From HyVt-443 sp964544655 (GTDB lineage Bacteria; Pseudomonadota; Gammaproteobacteria; Chromatiales; Chromatiaceae), in the NCBI GenBank assembly GCA_964544655.1, contig CAZJCM010000005.1, forward strand, positions 1 through 64,000: a DNA stretch of 64,000 nucleotides, read 5' to 3'. Positions 1 to 8,827 of this stretch are shown piece after piece. The translations under genes and the position numbers were made by a program. Each line of letters opens with the position of its first letter. Within the stretch, counting starts at the first letter, position 1. The notes beneath the pieces were generated by a model. The model was given only the letters and a program-made list of their open reading frames with translations, made no database searches and had not been told where the DNA came from.

Positions 1-56
1 CCAATGGTTCCCACATTCACATGCGGTTTTGTGCGTTCGAATTTTTCCTTGGACAT
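1..56 (-). CDS. tuf: Elongation factor Tu, N-terminal fragment
   Basis: Reading leftwards from an ATG at 56, the 18 complete codons give MSKEKFERTKPHVNVGTI, the highly conserved EF-Tu amino terminus. The rest lies beyond the window edge. EF-Tu is the GTPase that delivers aminoacyl-tRNA to the ribosome. It lies directly downstream of tRNA-Tyr, tRNA-Gly and tRNA-Thr, the same arrangement as the tufB operon of E. coli, so it is probably co-transcribed with them from the promoter at 538-566. Confidence 0.93.
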   Translation of the reverse strand, partial: MSKEKFERTKPHVNVGTI

Positions 57-158
57 CGAATCAATCTCCGATAAGGTTCTTTAAAGTTGACTTAACTTAA
101 GTAGACTTAAGTAACGATAAATTCGCGCGCTTCTAACCGCACGCCACCCACAAAATAA

Positions 159-234
159 TGGAGCCCAGGAGCAGATTTGAACTGCCGACCTCACCCTTAC
201 CAAGGGTGCGCTCTACCAACTGAGCTACCCGGGC
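159..234 (-). tRNA. thrT: tRNA-Thr (GGT)
   Basis: A 76-nt cloverleaf with CCA encoded at 159-161. The acceptor stem GCCCGGG pairs with CCTGGGC through one G-U pair, and the anticodon loop carries GGT. It is the last of three tRNAs before tuf. Confidence 0.95.
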
Positions 235-289
235 CTGACTGCAATCTCCCCACCTCGACGGAAGGAAGCACTCCAAACACACAAACTAC

Positions 290-363
290 TGGAGCGGGTG
301 ATGGGAATCGAACCCACGTATTCAGCTTGGAAGGCTGAAGTTCTACCATTGAACTACACCCGC
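290..363 (-). tRNA. glyT: tRNA-Gly (TCC)
   Basis: A 74-nt cloverleaf with acceptor GCGGGTG/CACCCGC, T-arm TGGGTTCGATTCCCA, encoded CCA and anticodon TCC. It is the middle tRNA of the Tyr-Gly-Thr-tuf transcription unit. Confidence 0.95.
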
Positions 364-440
364 AGCTCAATCGGGACGCCCATCGCGCCGTTAATCTATC
401 CGGGCCGCGCACTTCGTCGCCACCCTTGCAAAATACCATA

Positions 441-525
441 TGGTGGAGGGGGGAGGATTCGAACCTCCGAAGGCTGAGCCGTCAGATTTACAGTCTGATC
501 CCTTTGGCCACTCGGGAACCCCTCC
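441..525 (-). tRNA. tyrU: tRNA-Tyr (GTA)
   Basis: An 85-nt class II tRNA with a long variable arm, acceptor stem beginning GGAGGGG, T-arm with GGTTCGAATCC, encoded CCA and anticodon GTA. It is the first gene after the promoter at 538-566. Confidence 0.95.
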
Positions 526-537
526 ACGAAGCCCGCT

Positions 538-566
538 ATTCTGCGTCAGCCATATGCCCCTGTCAA
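538..566 (-). promoter_or_regulatory. Sigma-70 promoter of the tRNA-tuf operon
   Basis: On the minus strand there is a perfect -35 TTGACA (561-566), a 17-nt spacer and -10 CAGAAT (538-543), followed by a GC-rich discriminator, as is usual for stable-RNA promoters under stringent control. Immediately upstream (567-588) is an AT-rich inverted repeat CTCTTTTT/AAAAAGAG that could be the end of the msrB transcript or an UP-like region. Confidence 0.75.
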
Positions 567-624
567 CTCTTTTTCACACAAAAAAGAGCTGGGTGAAACA
601 GATCTGCGCCTCATGGGTACAGTC

Positions 625-1215
625 CTACTCGAATTGGCTGAGAAACTCGCCGTAACCGGCCTCCTCAAGGCTCTCCTTGGGGATAAACTTCAGGGCGGCG
701 GAGTTGATGCAGTAGCGCTTGCCCGTCGGTGGCGGGCCATCATCGAACAGATGCCCGAGGTGGGAGTCACCATTGCGACTACGCACCTCAGTGCGCTTCA
801 TGAAAAACCCCCTGTCGCTCTTCTCTACTATATGATCAGGAAGCAACGGACGACTGAAGCTTGGCCACCCGGTGCCGGAATCAAACTTATCCCAGGATGA
901 GAAGAGCGGCTCTCCAGAGACCACATCCACATAAATACCTTCCCGTTTCTCATCCCAGTAAGCGTTATCGAACGGCCGCTCCGTACCTTCCTGCTGAGTA
1001 ACCTCATATTGTAACGGCGACAACTTCTCACGCAGTTCTTCATCACCCGGTTTTCGCCAGCCGGCCTGCTTCAGGCCACTCTTTTTCATCCCATCCTCCC
1101 TGTAATATGATGGCACACTTTCACCAGAAGGGGTGGGGAGAAGATGCCCCCCATATGCAGTAACGACGACCAGCACCAAAACGCCTCCCATGCTGCAAAA
1201 TAAACCTCTTTTCAT
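625..1215 (-). CDS. msrB: Peptide-methionine (R)-S-oxide reductase MsrB, membrane-anchored or exported
   Basis: The protein repairs oxidized methionine (R-sulfoxide). The SelR domain occupies the C-terminal part, with GTGWPSF, the SHLGHLF region and the catalytic RYCIN motif. Neither zinc-binding CxxC pair of the zinc-type MsrB proteins is present. The position before GWPSF that often holds a recycling cysteine is Thr. Residues after MKRGLFCSMGG form one hydrophobic segment, so the enzyme is probably exported or anchored. I chose the ATG at 1215 because GGAGG lies 8 nt upstream; the frame stays open for 19 more codons. Confidence 0.9.
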   Translation of the reverse strand: MKRGLFCSMGGVLVLVVVTAYGGHLLPTPSGESVPSYYREDGMKKSGLKQAGWRKPGDEELREKLSPLQYEVTQQEGTERPFDNAYWDEKREGIYVDVVSGEPLFSSWDKFDSGTGWPSFSRPLLPDHIVEKSDRGFFMKRTEVRSRNGDSHLGHLFDDGPPPTGKRYCINSAALKFIPKESLEEAGYGEFLSQFE

Positions 1216-1453
1216 CTCGACCTCCATATCAGCACGTCGCCTCAGAATAGACATAGACCACATCCAAGGCAATGGGTGCCGTTTGGGGCGGAGAATGACT
1301 CACAGAAACCATCCCGCTCGACCCCTGGCACGAACAACTCCGCGACCGGGTTAATTTGGTGCTTTCAATGAAGTAATTCACAGCAATTAGCGGTCTCATC
1401 ATCGACAGCCAACGGCATATCCAATTGCCACCGGCACCAAACCGGAGCCAACC

Positions 1454-2284
1454 ATGTCGCAACGTATGTTTCTTCTCGTTCTGCTGCTACCCGGATTGCT
1501 GCTGCAGAGCGCTTTAGCCGCCCCCAAGGCACGCCTGTGGGATGTCTGGCAAGCCAGCGCTCAAAGACCCGGCACTGCACCCGACCCCGCACCCTGGGAG
1601 GCATTCCTGCAGCGCAGGGTGCATGCCGCCAGTGACGGCATCAACCGGGTCGACTACGCAGGCGTAACTGCTGGAGAACACGCCAACTTGCGCGCCTACC
1701 TCGATCAGTTGCAGGCCACCCGGGTCTCCACGCTGGACAAGAGGCAGCAAAAGGCATACTGGATCAACCTTTACAATGCCGGCACCGTCTGGGTGATTCT
1801 GCAACACTACCCCGTCACATCGATCCGCGATATCGATATCAGTCCCGGCCTGTTCAGTGATGGCCCATGGGGAAAAAAACTATTCACCATCGAGGGCCGC
1901 AAGGTCAGCCTGGATGATATCGAACATCGCATTCTGCGCCCCATATGGCGTGACAACCGCCTCCACTACGCCCTCAACTGCGCCTCACTCGGCTGTCCCA
2001 ACCTGCAACGAACGGCCTTTACCGCAGACAATACCGAACAGCTTCTGGAACAGGCTGCGCGGGAGTACATAAACCACCCGCGGGGGGCGCGGGTAAATAA
2101 TGGGGCACTGCACGTATCCAGCATCTATCATTGGTTCGAGGATGACTTCGGCAGCAGTGAACAGGGCGTCATCCGCCACTTGAAGCGCTATGCCGAACCA
2201 CCGCTGAAACGACAGTTGCAGGGTATCGATGAGATTGAAGACCACGATTACGACTGGTCACTGAATGATCTGCGCCATTCGTGA
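1454..2284 (+). CDS. Exported DUF547 domain protein
   Basis: A 276-residue protein with a clear signal peptide (MSQRMFLLVLLLPGLLLQ, cleavage probably after ALA). The rest matches the DUF547 family: a KAYWINLYNA motif near residue 97, an HY(P)V(T)SIRDI stretch, and the family's LNCASLGCPNL segment near residue 175. The function of DUF547 proteins is not established; some resemble cysteine-containing papain-fold enzymes. The start is supported by GGAG 7 nt upstream of the ATG. It stands alone between msrB and bdhA. Confidence 0.88.
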   Translation: MSQRMFLLVLLLPGLLLQSALAAPKARLWDVWQASAQRPGTAPDPAPWEAFLQRRVHAASDGINRVDYAGVTAGEHANLRAYLDQLQATRVSTLDKRQQKAYWINLYNAGTVWVILQHYPVTSIRDIDISPGLFSDGPWGKKLFTIEGRKVSLDDIEHRILRPIWRDNRLHYALNCASLGCPNLQRTAFTADNTEQLLEQAAREYINHPRGARVNNGALHVSSIYHWFEDDFGSSEQGVIRHLKRYAEPPLKRQLQGIDEIEDHDYDWSLNDLRHS

Positions 2285-2373
2285 GGCTCTGCCATGGCCA
2301 CTCGCTTTAGCCGCGGTCCGATTCAGGGCGAATGAGGCACCATGATACCGGCCGACCGCGCCGTATGGCCGGA

Positions 2374-3156
2374 TCACTCCATGAACCAGCCGTGGCTAAC
2401 CACCAGCGACTGGCCGGTAAGGGCATTGGATGGAAAGGCAGCAAACAGCACGGCCAGCCGGGCCACATCGTCCAAGGTGGTGAATTCACCATCTACGGTA
2501 CCTTTCAACATCATCTTCTGAACCACCTCTTCCTCGCTGATATCCAGTTCCCGGGCCTGCAGCGGGATCTGCTTCTCCACCAAGGGCGTGCGCACGAAGC
2601 CTGGGCAGATCACATTAGCCCTGACACCGTGGGGCGCGCCCTCTTTTGCCACCGCCTTACACAAGCCGATCAGGCCATGCTTGGCCGTGACGTAGGGCGC
2701 CTTCAACGGAGATGCCTCTTTGGCATGGACCGACCCCATATAGATGATCGAACCACCACGGCCCTGGGCATACATCCGGCGCAGGCAGGCACGGGTAGTG
2801 AGGAAGGCCCCATCCAGATGCACCGCCAGCATGCGCTGCCAGTCGGCCAGCGCCAGGTCCACCAACGGATCGATATGCTGTATACCCGCATTACTGACCA
2901 GCACATCCACGCCATCCCAAGCGGCTGCCACTTCAGCCACGCCCTGTTCTACGTCGTCCTCACGGGTCACATCCATGGCCAGGGGCATTGCTATACCACC
3001 AGCCGACTCGATATCCTCCGCCACCGCGCCAGCGCGCCCGGCATCCCTATCAGCAACCGCCACCCGCGCCCCTTCCCGGGCAAACAAGCGGGCAATCGCC
3101 TCACCAATACCACTCCCGGCCCCAGTGACGACGGCCACCTTGTCCTGCATCTGCAT
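2374..3156 (-). CDS. bdhA: 3-hydroxybutyrate dehydrogenase (short-chain dehydrogenase)
   Basis: A 260-residue SDR enzyme that interconverts 3-hydroxybutyrate and acetoacetate with NAD, used when polyhydroxybutyrate is mobilized. Visible features are the nucleotide-binding TGAGSGIG near residue 12, the NAG motif near 89, and the catalytic Ser and YxxxK (YVTAKHG). The PGFVRTPLVEKQI segment is typical of bacterial 3-hydroxybutyrate dehydrogenases. AGAGGAAAA lies just upstream of the first ATG. No PHB synthase or depolymerase gene is nearby, so the substrate is inferred from family resemblance only. Confidence 0.85.
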   Translation of the reverse strand: MQMQDKVAVVTGAGSGIGEAIARLFAREGARVAVADRDAGRAGAVAEDIESAGGIAMPLAMDVTREDDVEQGVAEVAAAWDGVDVLVSNAGIQHIDPLVDLALADWQRMLAVHLDGAFLTTRACLRRMYAQGRGGSIIYMGSVHAKEASPLKAPYVTAKHGLIGLCKAVAKEGAPHGVRANVICPGFVRTPLVEKQIPLQARELDISEEEVVQKMMLKGTVDGEFTTLDDVARLAVLFAAFPSNALTGQSLVVSHGWFME

Positions 3157-3653
3157 CTGTTTTCCTCTCTATCCCGCCCTTTAATTCGGAAGACCGGAGC
3201 CAAATTACCACATCATGATCCATAATCGGTGAATTTCAGGACAAGCCATGCCTGTTCCTAGCAACAGCATGCCGCCCGAGGACAGATTCACACCCTGCCT
3301 CCTCATACGGCAGCGCTCGCCAACTGAATTCCCCCTGAAGTGTCAACGGTTGTGACTGTTTCCCTAGGCGTCCCTCAGACTCAGGATTAATCTACTGGGC
3401 AAGTGCTCCTGCATTGCTCTACCCCGAACATCCATGCAGTCGTGCGCTGGCGGGAGAACAGCCCAAATCCCCCCGATTTTTCGTTGCGCAGAGCCACGAC
3501 GCGCCTCAAAATCGTGAAAATCTTTCTCGCTCTCCCATCATGCTCACTACAATTACCTAAATCCGACAGGCTCCCAGTACACCTCGTCACTCATATTGTT
3601 ACATTCAGCGGACCAGCGTCGAATTCGCCATCCACTTCAAGACGACACCCAGA
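3157..3653. other. Intergenic region without recognizable gene
   Basis: About 500 bp between the divergent bdhA and asmA-like genes. Open frames of 67 and 84 codons occur on either strand but have no credible start, family resemblance or ribosome-binding site. Promoters for both flanking genes should lie here. I see no strong -35/-10 pair and no hairpin with a T tract. Confidence 0.5.
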
Positions 3654-5228
3654 ATGAAAAAAACAATCCTTACGGCAGCGTTTGCATCCCTGGTGATAGC
3701 CCTGCTGCTGGGTCTGCTGGCGCTGGGACAGCCAGGCCTGTTACGCCAGCCGCTGCAGATCCTGATCAGCAGGACGAGCGGGCTCAACATAAAAATCGAT
3801 GGCGATCTCACACTCCAGCCAGGGGTGCTGTTGGGCCTGACTGCCAGCAACATATCCATAGAGAACCCGGCAGCGCTCACTGCCGCCAAACTCGCCCGGA
3901 TAGGACGGCTGGCACTGATCCTCGATCTCGGCGCCCTTGCCAACGGCGAACTGGTGCTGCAGCGACTCATCATCGAGGATGCACAACTCTCTCTGCAGCA
4001 GGACCGCCAGGGCAGAGGAAACTGGGAAAGAAGGCTGCCGGCCCCGTCAACCATGGCCACCAACAGCAGCAAACCACCGCTGATCAAGAATATTTCCCTG
4101 AACGCCATCACCATAGAATACCGGAGACCTGGCAGTCAGCCAGTCAAGACCTGGATAAGATCCGCCAGCATCACCGCCACCCTCCATGCAAACGGCTTCA
4201 GCTATGAAGGCCAGGTCGATTTGAACAGCGACAGGCTGCCCGCCATGCATGGACAAACACGGGCAGGGAAGGCCAAAGGCGGACAGCTAAAGGCTTTGAT
4301 CGAGCTGAGCACAGATGGCGAACAAGTCAATTTTGCTGCCAAGGAAGTGACCATTGGAAAAAGCCACCTCAGGCTTCATGGCAGCTACCGCATCACCAGC
4401 GGCCGCCACTTCCTGGCAGGGGAATTCAATGCAGATCCGCTACAGCTGAAGGATTTCCTGGGGGAACAGATTGTAGGGCAAGAAGCCACCAGGCAACCCA
4501 CCCCAGAGCCCGATCCCACCCACCACCTCATTCCTGACCTGGTCATCGACACCAGCCCGCTGCGGAATTGGGATCTGGACCTGAGAACGAACATCAGCCA
4601 CCTGCTCTACGGCCCCCACGACCTCGGCACCTATCAGTTCACCGCCACCACCCAAGGGGGACGCCTGCTCCTGAACAGCACCATCAGCTCACGGTTTTTC
4701 TCACATGCGGCCTTTCAGGGAGAGCTGACCATCGGCGCCGACAATCCCGGGTTATCACTCCACGCACAGGCAAAGGGTCTGGACTATGGGGGACTACTGA
4801 AGGCGTTCGGGGTATCGCGGAAAGTCCAAGGCAAGCTCGCTCTATCCTTGAATATACAGGGTCAGGGCAAGCGGTTGCCGGCCCTGCTGGCCAACGGCAA
4901 CGGCACACTCAGAATCAGTGGCGGCAAAGGAGAGATCGAATACGGCCTGCTGCGCCTCTGGGGCGGCCCCCTTTCAGAACTGCTGCTACCGACGAAGATA
5001 AGCGGCAGGAAGACCTCCCATCTCAACTGCCTGGCCGCCCGCTATCGGCTGGAACCAGGCCTGTTGAAAAGCGAAGGAATGGTGATGGATACAGACACCG
5101 CCACCATCAGCGGCGCCATCCGGGTAAAACTCCCCTCGGAGCAGATCCAGGGCAGGTTCCAACCAAAACCCAAAAGCAGCCGCCTGTTCACCAAGCCATT
5201 TGAGAAGATATTTCAGCAGGGGAAATAG
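3654..5228 (+). CDS. AsmA family outer-membrane biogenesis protein
   Basis: A 524-residue protein with an N-terminal hydrophobic anchor (about residues 4-27), followed by the AsmA signature: a short helix, then SGLNIKIDGDLTLQPGVLLGLTASNISIENP-like beta repeats. A C-terminal AsmA_2-type region is rich in alternating beta strands (about residues 320-510). AsmA-like proteins are inner-membrane-anchored periplasmic proteins of the bridge-like lipid transfer type; they affect outer-membrane assembly or phospholipid transport. The ribosome-binding site is weak. It is monocistronic here. Which of the several AsmA paralogues it represents cannot be told. Confidence 0.85.
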   Translation: MKKTILTAAFASLVIALLLGLLALGQPGLLRQPLQILISRTSGLNIKIDGDLTLQPGVLLGLTASNISIENPAALTAAKLARIGRLALILDLGALANGELVLQRLIIEDAQLSLQQDRQGRGNWERRLPAPSTMATNSSKPPLIKNISLNAITIEYRRPGSQPVKTWIRSASITATLHANGFSYEGQVDLNSDRLPAMHGQTRAGKAKGGQLKALIELSTDGEQVNFAAKEVTIGKSHLRLHGSYRITSGRHFLAGEFNADPLQLKDFLGEQIVGQEATRQPTPEPDPTHHLIPDLVIDTSPLRNWDLDLRTNISHLLYGPHDLGTYQFTATTQGGRLLLNSTISSRFFSHAAFQGELTIGADNPGLSLHAQAKGLDYGGLLKAFGVSRKVQGKLALSLNIQGQGKRLPALLANGNGTLRISGGKGEIEYGLLRLWGGPLSELLLPTKISGRKTSHLNCLAARYRLEPGLLKSEGMVMDTDTATISGAIRVKLPSEQIQGRFQPKPKSSRLFTKPFEKIFQQGK

Positions 5229-5413
5229 CTTGGGGGGGTATGCGCCCAGTCAATCACACGGCATCGCATGGAGCGACGCCGAACAGCTGAAGGCTGGCCC
5301 GCAGGGCGAATGACGAGGATGCCATTCGTAAAATCTGTCTGAGAACGACCATCTTGGCGCAGTCGTCGCGTTCCCTGGTGCAACATTGGTGGCCGGTCAG
5401 TAAAAGCAACCGG

Positions 5414-6868
5414 CTACAACAGCGGTCCGATCAGGCGGGCAACATTTTCCACGAACTGCCGCAACATCGGTCGCCGTTTCCATTGCCGGCGCTCGAGCAT
5501 CCGGCACTGTCTGAGATAGCCGGCGGCGAGTTCATCGATGCGCCGGGTGAAACCTTCATCGTAGATAAACAGGCTGATCTCGAAGTTGAGCCACAGACTG
5601 CGCATATCCATATTCACCGAACCCAGAATACAGAAGGCGCCATCCACGGTGATCAGCTTGGTGTGTAGCAGTCCACCGCGAAACTCCGCAATCCGGACCC
5701 CGGCCTGCAGCAGTTCGCCGAACAGGGAACGGCTGGCGTAACGGACCAGCCTCGAATCAATCTGTTCCGGCACGATCAAAGTAACGTCAACCCCCCGCTG
5801 GGCGGCGGAAACCAAGGCCAGTTTCAAGGTATCGTCCGGGACGAAATAGGGCGTTACGATGGTCAGTTCCCGGCGGGCACTGTATAGGGTCGTGGTAAGC
5901 AGCTGGTGTATGGCCATATAGCGGAACACCGGGCCGGACGGTATCGCCTGCACCGTTATCCCTTCCGACCGCTCGACGGGCAGGGGCTGATACGTATGTT
6001 CGATGAACTGGCCGGTTTCAAGCTGCCAGTCCTCCACGAACACCCCGGCCAACGCCTCCACTACCGGCCCGGTCACCCGCACCATCACATCGATCCACTC
6101 TCCCACACCGTCACCCTGCTTGAAGTAACGAGGGTCAGCCAGATTCTGGCTGCCGGTATAGGCCACCATGCCATCGATCACCACGATCTTGCGGTGGTTG
6201 CGCAGGTCCGCCCGACGGAACAGGATTCGATAGGGGCTCACCGGCAGGACCTCCACCAGGAGGACGCCGGCCTCACGCAAGCGCCGGGCCTCACCACTAC
6301 GCAAGAACTGCAGGCTGCCGACGGCATCCAGCAGTACCCTGCAAACGACCCCGCGTTCACAGGCACGCAGCAACGCCGCGACCACCTCATTCGCCACCCC
6401 CCCCTCTTCCCAGATGTAGAACTCCAGGTGGCAACTCTTCTGCGCCCGATCGATATCCGCGATCAGATGCTGAAAAATCTCTTCATAGTGATCCAGCAGC
6501 TGCACCTGATTACCGGGAAACGGCGGCACGGCAACCACCCGCTGAGCCTGCCGGCAGATCGGCTGGAACTGCGCTCCGATCTGCACTTCCAGCGCTGCGG
6601 AGCGCTGCTGCAAGTGGCTCAGCCAGCGATAGAAGATCCGGTGAACCTTGCGTGCCCGGCGGGCCCGTTTCTCCCCCAGGCGGTTTTCTCCGATCAACAG
6701 ATAGATGAAGGCCCCGGCGTATGGCAGGGTCACCACGATCAGGATCCAGGCAAAGGTCGCGCCCGCAGGGCGTTGCAGCATGATGATGCGGATACTGAGG
6801 CCGATACTGATCCCGACCCCGATCAAGTAGACCAGATAGAACAGCCAGTGTGTCTCGCCGACGGTCAT
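5414..6868 (-). CDS. cls: Cardiolipin synthase
   Basis: This membrane phospholipase D-type enzyme condenses phosphatidylglycerol to cardiolipin. Two N-terminal transmembrane helices (about residues 7-27 and 38-60) are followed by two HKD motifs, HRKIVVID and HTKLITVD, each within a PLD domain and each followed by GS-N. I place the start at the ATG at 6868, which overlaps the nhaA stop as ATGA. The open frame has an earlier ATG at 6895, but neither has a clear Shine-Dalgarno, and the overlap suggests translational coupling to nhaA. Length (484 residues) is normal for ClsA-type enzymes. Confidence 0.9.
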   Translation of the reverse strand: MTVGETHWLFYLVYLIGVGISIGLSIRIIMLQRPAGATFAWILIVVTLPYAGAFIYLLIGENRLGEKRARRARKVHRIFYRWLSHLQQRSAALEVQIGAQFQPICRQAQRVVAVPPFPGNQVQLLDHYEEIFQHLIADIDRAQKSCHLEFYIWEEGGVANEVVAALLRACERGVVCRVLLDAVGSLQFLRSGEARRLREAGVLLVEVLPVSPYRILFRRADLRNHRKIVVIDGMVAYTGSQNLADPRYFKQGDGVGEWIDVMVRVTGPVVEALAGVFVEDWQLETGQFIEHTYQPLPVERSEGITVQAIPSGPVFRYMAIHQLLTTTLYSARRELTIVTPYFVPDDTLKLALVSAAQRGVDVTLIVPEQIDSRLVRYASRSLFGELLQAGVRIAEFRGGLLHTKLITVDGAFCILGSVNMDMRSLWLNFEISLFIYDEGFTRRIDELAAGYLRQCRMLERRQWKRRPMLRQFVENVARLIGPLL

Positions 6869-8256
6869 TTGGCGCTGTAATGCGGCGCCACCCATCGCAA
6901 CCAGGCGTAACCGGCAAACCCTGCCACCAGGGAAGCACCAAGAATGCCCATCTTGGCTGTCATCACCAGATCGCCATCCCAGCTGAAGGCCAGTTCGGAG
7001 ATGAAGATCGACATGGTGAAACCGATCCCGGCCAACAGGCCGGCACCGATAATGTGGACATTACTGACGCCCCTGGGCAAGCTGCCGATGCCCAGCCACT
7101 GGGCCACGATCACCACGCCAGCCACCCCGATCAGCTTGCCCAGCAGCAAGCCCACAGCGATGCCCATGGCCACCGGATCCACGGCGGCCTGCTGGATCGA
7201 TCCCAGATCGAGGGGAATGGCCGCATTGGCCAGGGCAAACAGGGGAATCACCACATAGGTGGATGGAAGGTGTAGCGCACTCTCCAACTTCTGCAATGGT
7301 GACACCATGTGCCGCAGATGCTGGTTCATGCCCCAAACCTCCGCGGTTTGCCGGCTGTTGTTGATCAGCGGCTCTCCCGGCGTTTCGTAGTGGTCGAATT
7401 TGTCCAGCTGCTGACGCATCTTCTGGCTGAAGACCCGTGGTGGATAACGGGAATAGGCGGGAATGGTCCAGGCCGCGATGATACCGGCGATGGTAGCGTG
7501 GATACCGGACCCCAGCATGAAGATCCACAACGGTATGGCAAGGAAAAAGTAAGGCAGGCTGCGACGGATACCGAGCAGGTTGAGCATATACATCATGCCG
7601 CTCACCGCCACTGCCGCTGCCAGATAGAGGCCGTTAATCTGCTCGGTATAGAACAAGGCGATCACCGCCACCGCCCCCAGGTCGTCGACGATGGCCAGGG
7701 CAACCAGAAAGGTGAGCAGGCTACGCGGAATCCGGTCTCCCAGCAGGGCCATCACCCCCACGGCAAAGGCAATATCCGTGGCCATTGGAATACCCCAGCC
7801 ACGGGCACCGACACCATCGCCGTTTACCCACAGGTAGAGCAGAGCAGGCACCAGCATTCCGCCGACAGCCCCAATCACCGGCAGGATGGCGTTATTCAGC
7901 CTGGACAACTCACCCACCAGCACTTCGCGCTTGATCTCCAGGCCGACGACGAAGAAAAAGATGGTCATCAGTCCTTCATTGATCCAGTGGTGGACGGAAA
8001 GCGCCAGCTTCTCACCCTCAAAGAAGAGGCCGATCTTTTGATGCAACAGGTGCTGGTAGGGCTCCAATAGCGCCGAGTTGGCGATCAACAGGGCAATCAA
8101 TGCACAGACCATCAGCAACACCCCGGTCGTGGTCTGGCGGTGTAAAAACTCCTCGAACGGGGTGGCGATGCGCTGGTAGGCCTGCTCCCAGGGGGCGAAG
8201 TAAAGGCGCCGCTGCTTTTCACCCCCCTGTCTCGTTTCTAACATATCGGTAGTCAT
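6865..8256 (-). CDS. nhaA: Na+/H+ antiporter NhaA
   Basis: An inner-membrane antiporter that exports Na+ in exchange for protons. Diagnostic segments are MATDIAFAVG (the equivalent of Asp133 in E. coli) and ALAIVDDLGAV (Asp163-Asp164), plus many transmembrane helices. At 463 residues it is longer than the 388-residue E. coli enzyme, because of a hydrophilic N-terminal extension of about 35 residues and a cytoplasmic insert before the last helices. Its stop overlaps the cls start. Pairing of NhaA with cardiolipin synthase is a plausible osmotic/salt-adaptation unit (inference). Confidence 0.93.
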   Translation of the reverse strand: MTTDMLETRQGGEKQRRLYFAPWEQAYQRIATPFEEFLHRQTTTGVLLMVCALIALLIANSALLEPYQHLLHQKIGLFFEGEKLALSVHHWINEGLMTIFFFVVGLEIKREVLVGELSRLNNAILPVIGAVGGMLVPALLYLWVNGDGVGARGWGIPMATDIAFAVGVMALLGDRIPRSLLTFLVALAIVDDLGAVAVIALFYTEQINGLYLAAAVAVSGMMYMLNLLGIRRSLPYFFLAIPLWIFMLGSGIHATIAGIIAAWTIPAYSRYPPRVFSQKMRQQLDKFDHYETPGEPLINNSRQTAEVWGMNQHLRHMVSPLQKLESALHLPSTYVVIPLFALANAAIPLDLGSIQQAAVDPVAMGIAVGLLLGKLIGVAGVVIVAQWLGIGSLPRGVSNVHIIGAGLLAGIGFTMSIFISELAFSWDGDLVMTAKMGILGASLVAGFAGYAWLRWVAPHYSAK

Positions 8257-8299
8257 CCCGTATCACTCATGGGCCGTGGACAGCACCTGCCCGGATCGA

Positions 8300-8740
8300 T
8301 CAAGTCAGGATATCCTGCAGCTCTGCACTGCTGTAACCTTCCTCAACCCCATATTTCTCCCGCAGGTCCCGATCAGCCAGTGCCCTGGCCACTGGCTTCT
8401 CATGACCGGCATCGAGGTGGTGCTCGTACTGGCTGCGCAGGTATTGATGCCGCTCCCAGGCCCTGCGCTGTCCCAACACCAGACTCCGGTCATTTCGCCG
8501 CAGACAGATCCTCTCGACATCAATCGTCGGAGTGGGTTCAATTTCTTTGCTGCTCTTCAGCTGCTGTTTCAATTCGCGAATCGATGCGTCGCGCCGCTGG
8601 ATGCGTTTCGTCAGCGAGCGGATCCGCTTCTCCAGGCGCTTATGTGACTTGTGCTGCTGCTCCAACAACCCGGTCAACAGCTTCAGCTCCCGCTTGCATG
8701 ACCGCAACCGCTTCTTCGCCTTGTTCTCTTTTTTGCTCAT
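8300..8740 (-). CDS. Hypothetical basic coiled-coil protein
   Basis: A 146-residue protein I do not recognize. The first 70 residues are Lys/Arg-rich and heptad-like (KRELKLLTGLLEQQHKSHKR, then KRIRSLTKRIQRRDASIREL), predicting a basic coiled coil. The C-terminal half is helical and polar. No signal peptide or membrane segment is seen. The ATG at 8740 was chosen over 8758 because GGAGGAGGGAG lies directly upstream. It sits between nhaA and thyA on the same strand and may be co-transcribed. Confidence 0.65.
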   Translation of the reverse strand: MSKKENKAKKRLRSCKRELKLLTGLLEQQHKSHKRLEKRIRSLTKRIQRRDASIRELKQQLKSSKEIEPTPTIDVERICLRRNDRSLVLGQRRAWERHQYLRSQYEHHLDAGHEKPVARALADRDLREKYGVEEGYSSAELQDILT

Positions 8741-8827
8741 GCTCCCTCCTCCAGACAAAGAGCTTGTTCCGGCGACAAATGCTCATCAAGGGTGCGGTCG
8801 ACAGGCCGTCACGACCGGGGCCGCGGC

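Noticed and set aside
3387..3657. Open frames of 67 and 84 codons between bdhA and the asmA-like gene
   Set aside because: No ribosome-binding site, no family resemblance and composition unlike coding sequence.
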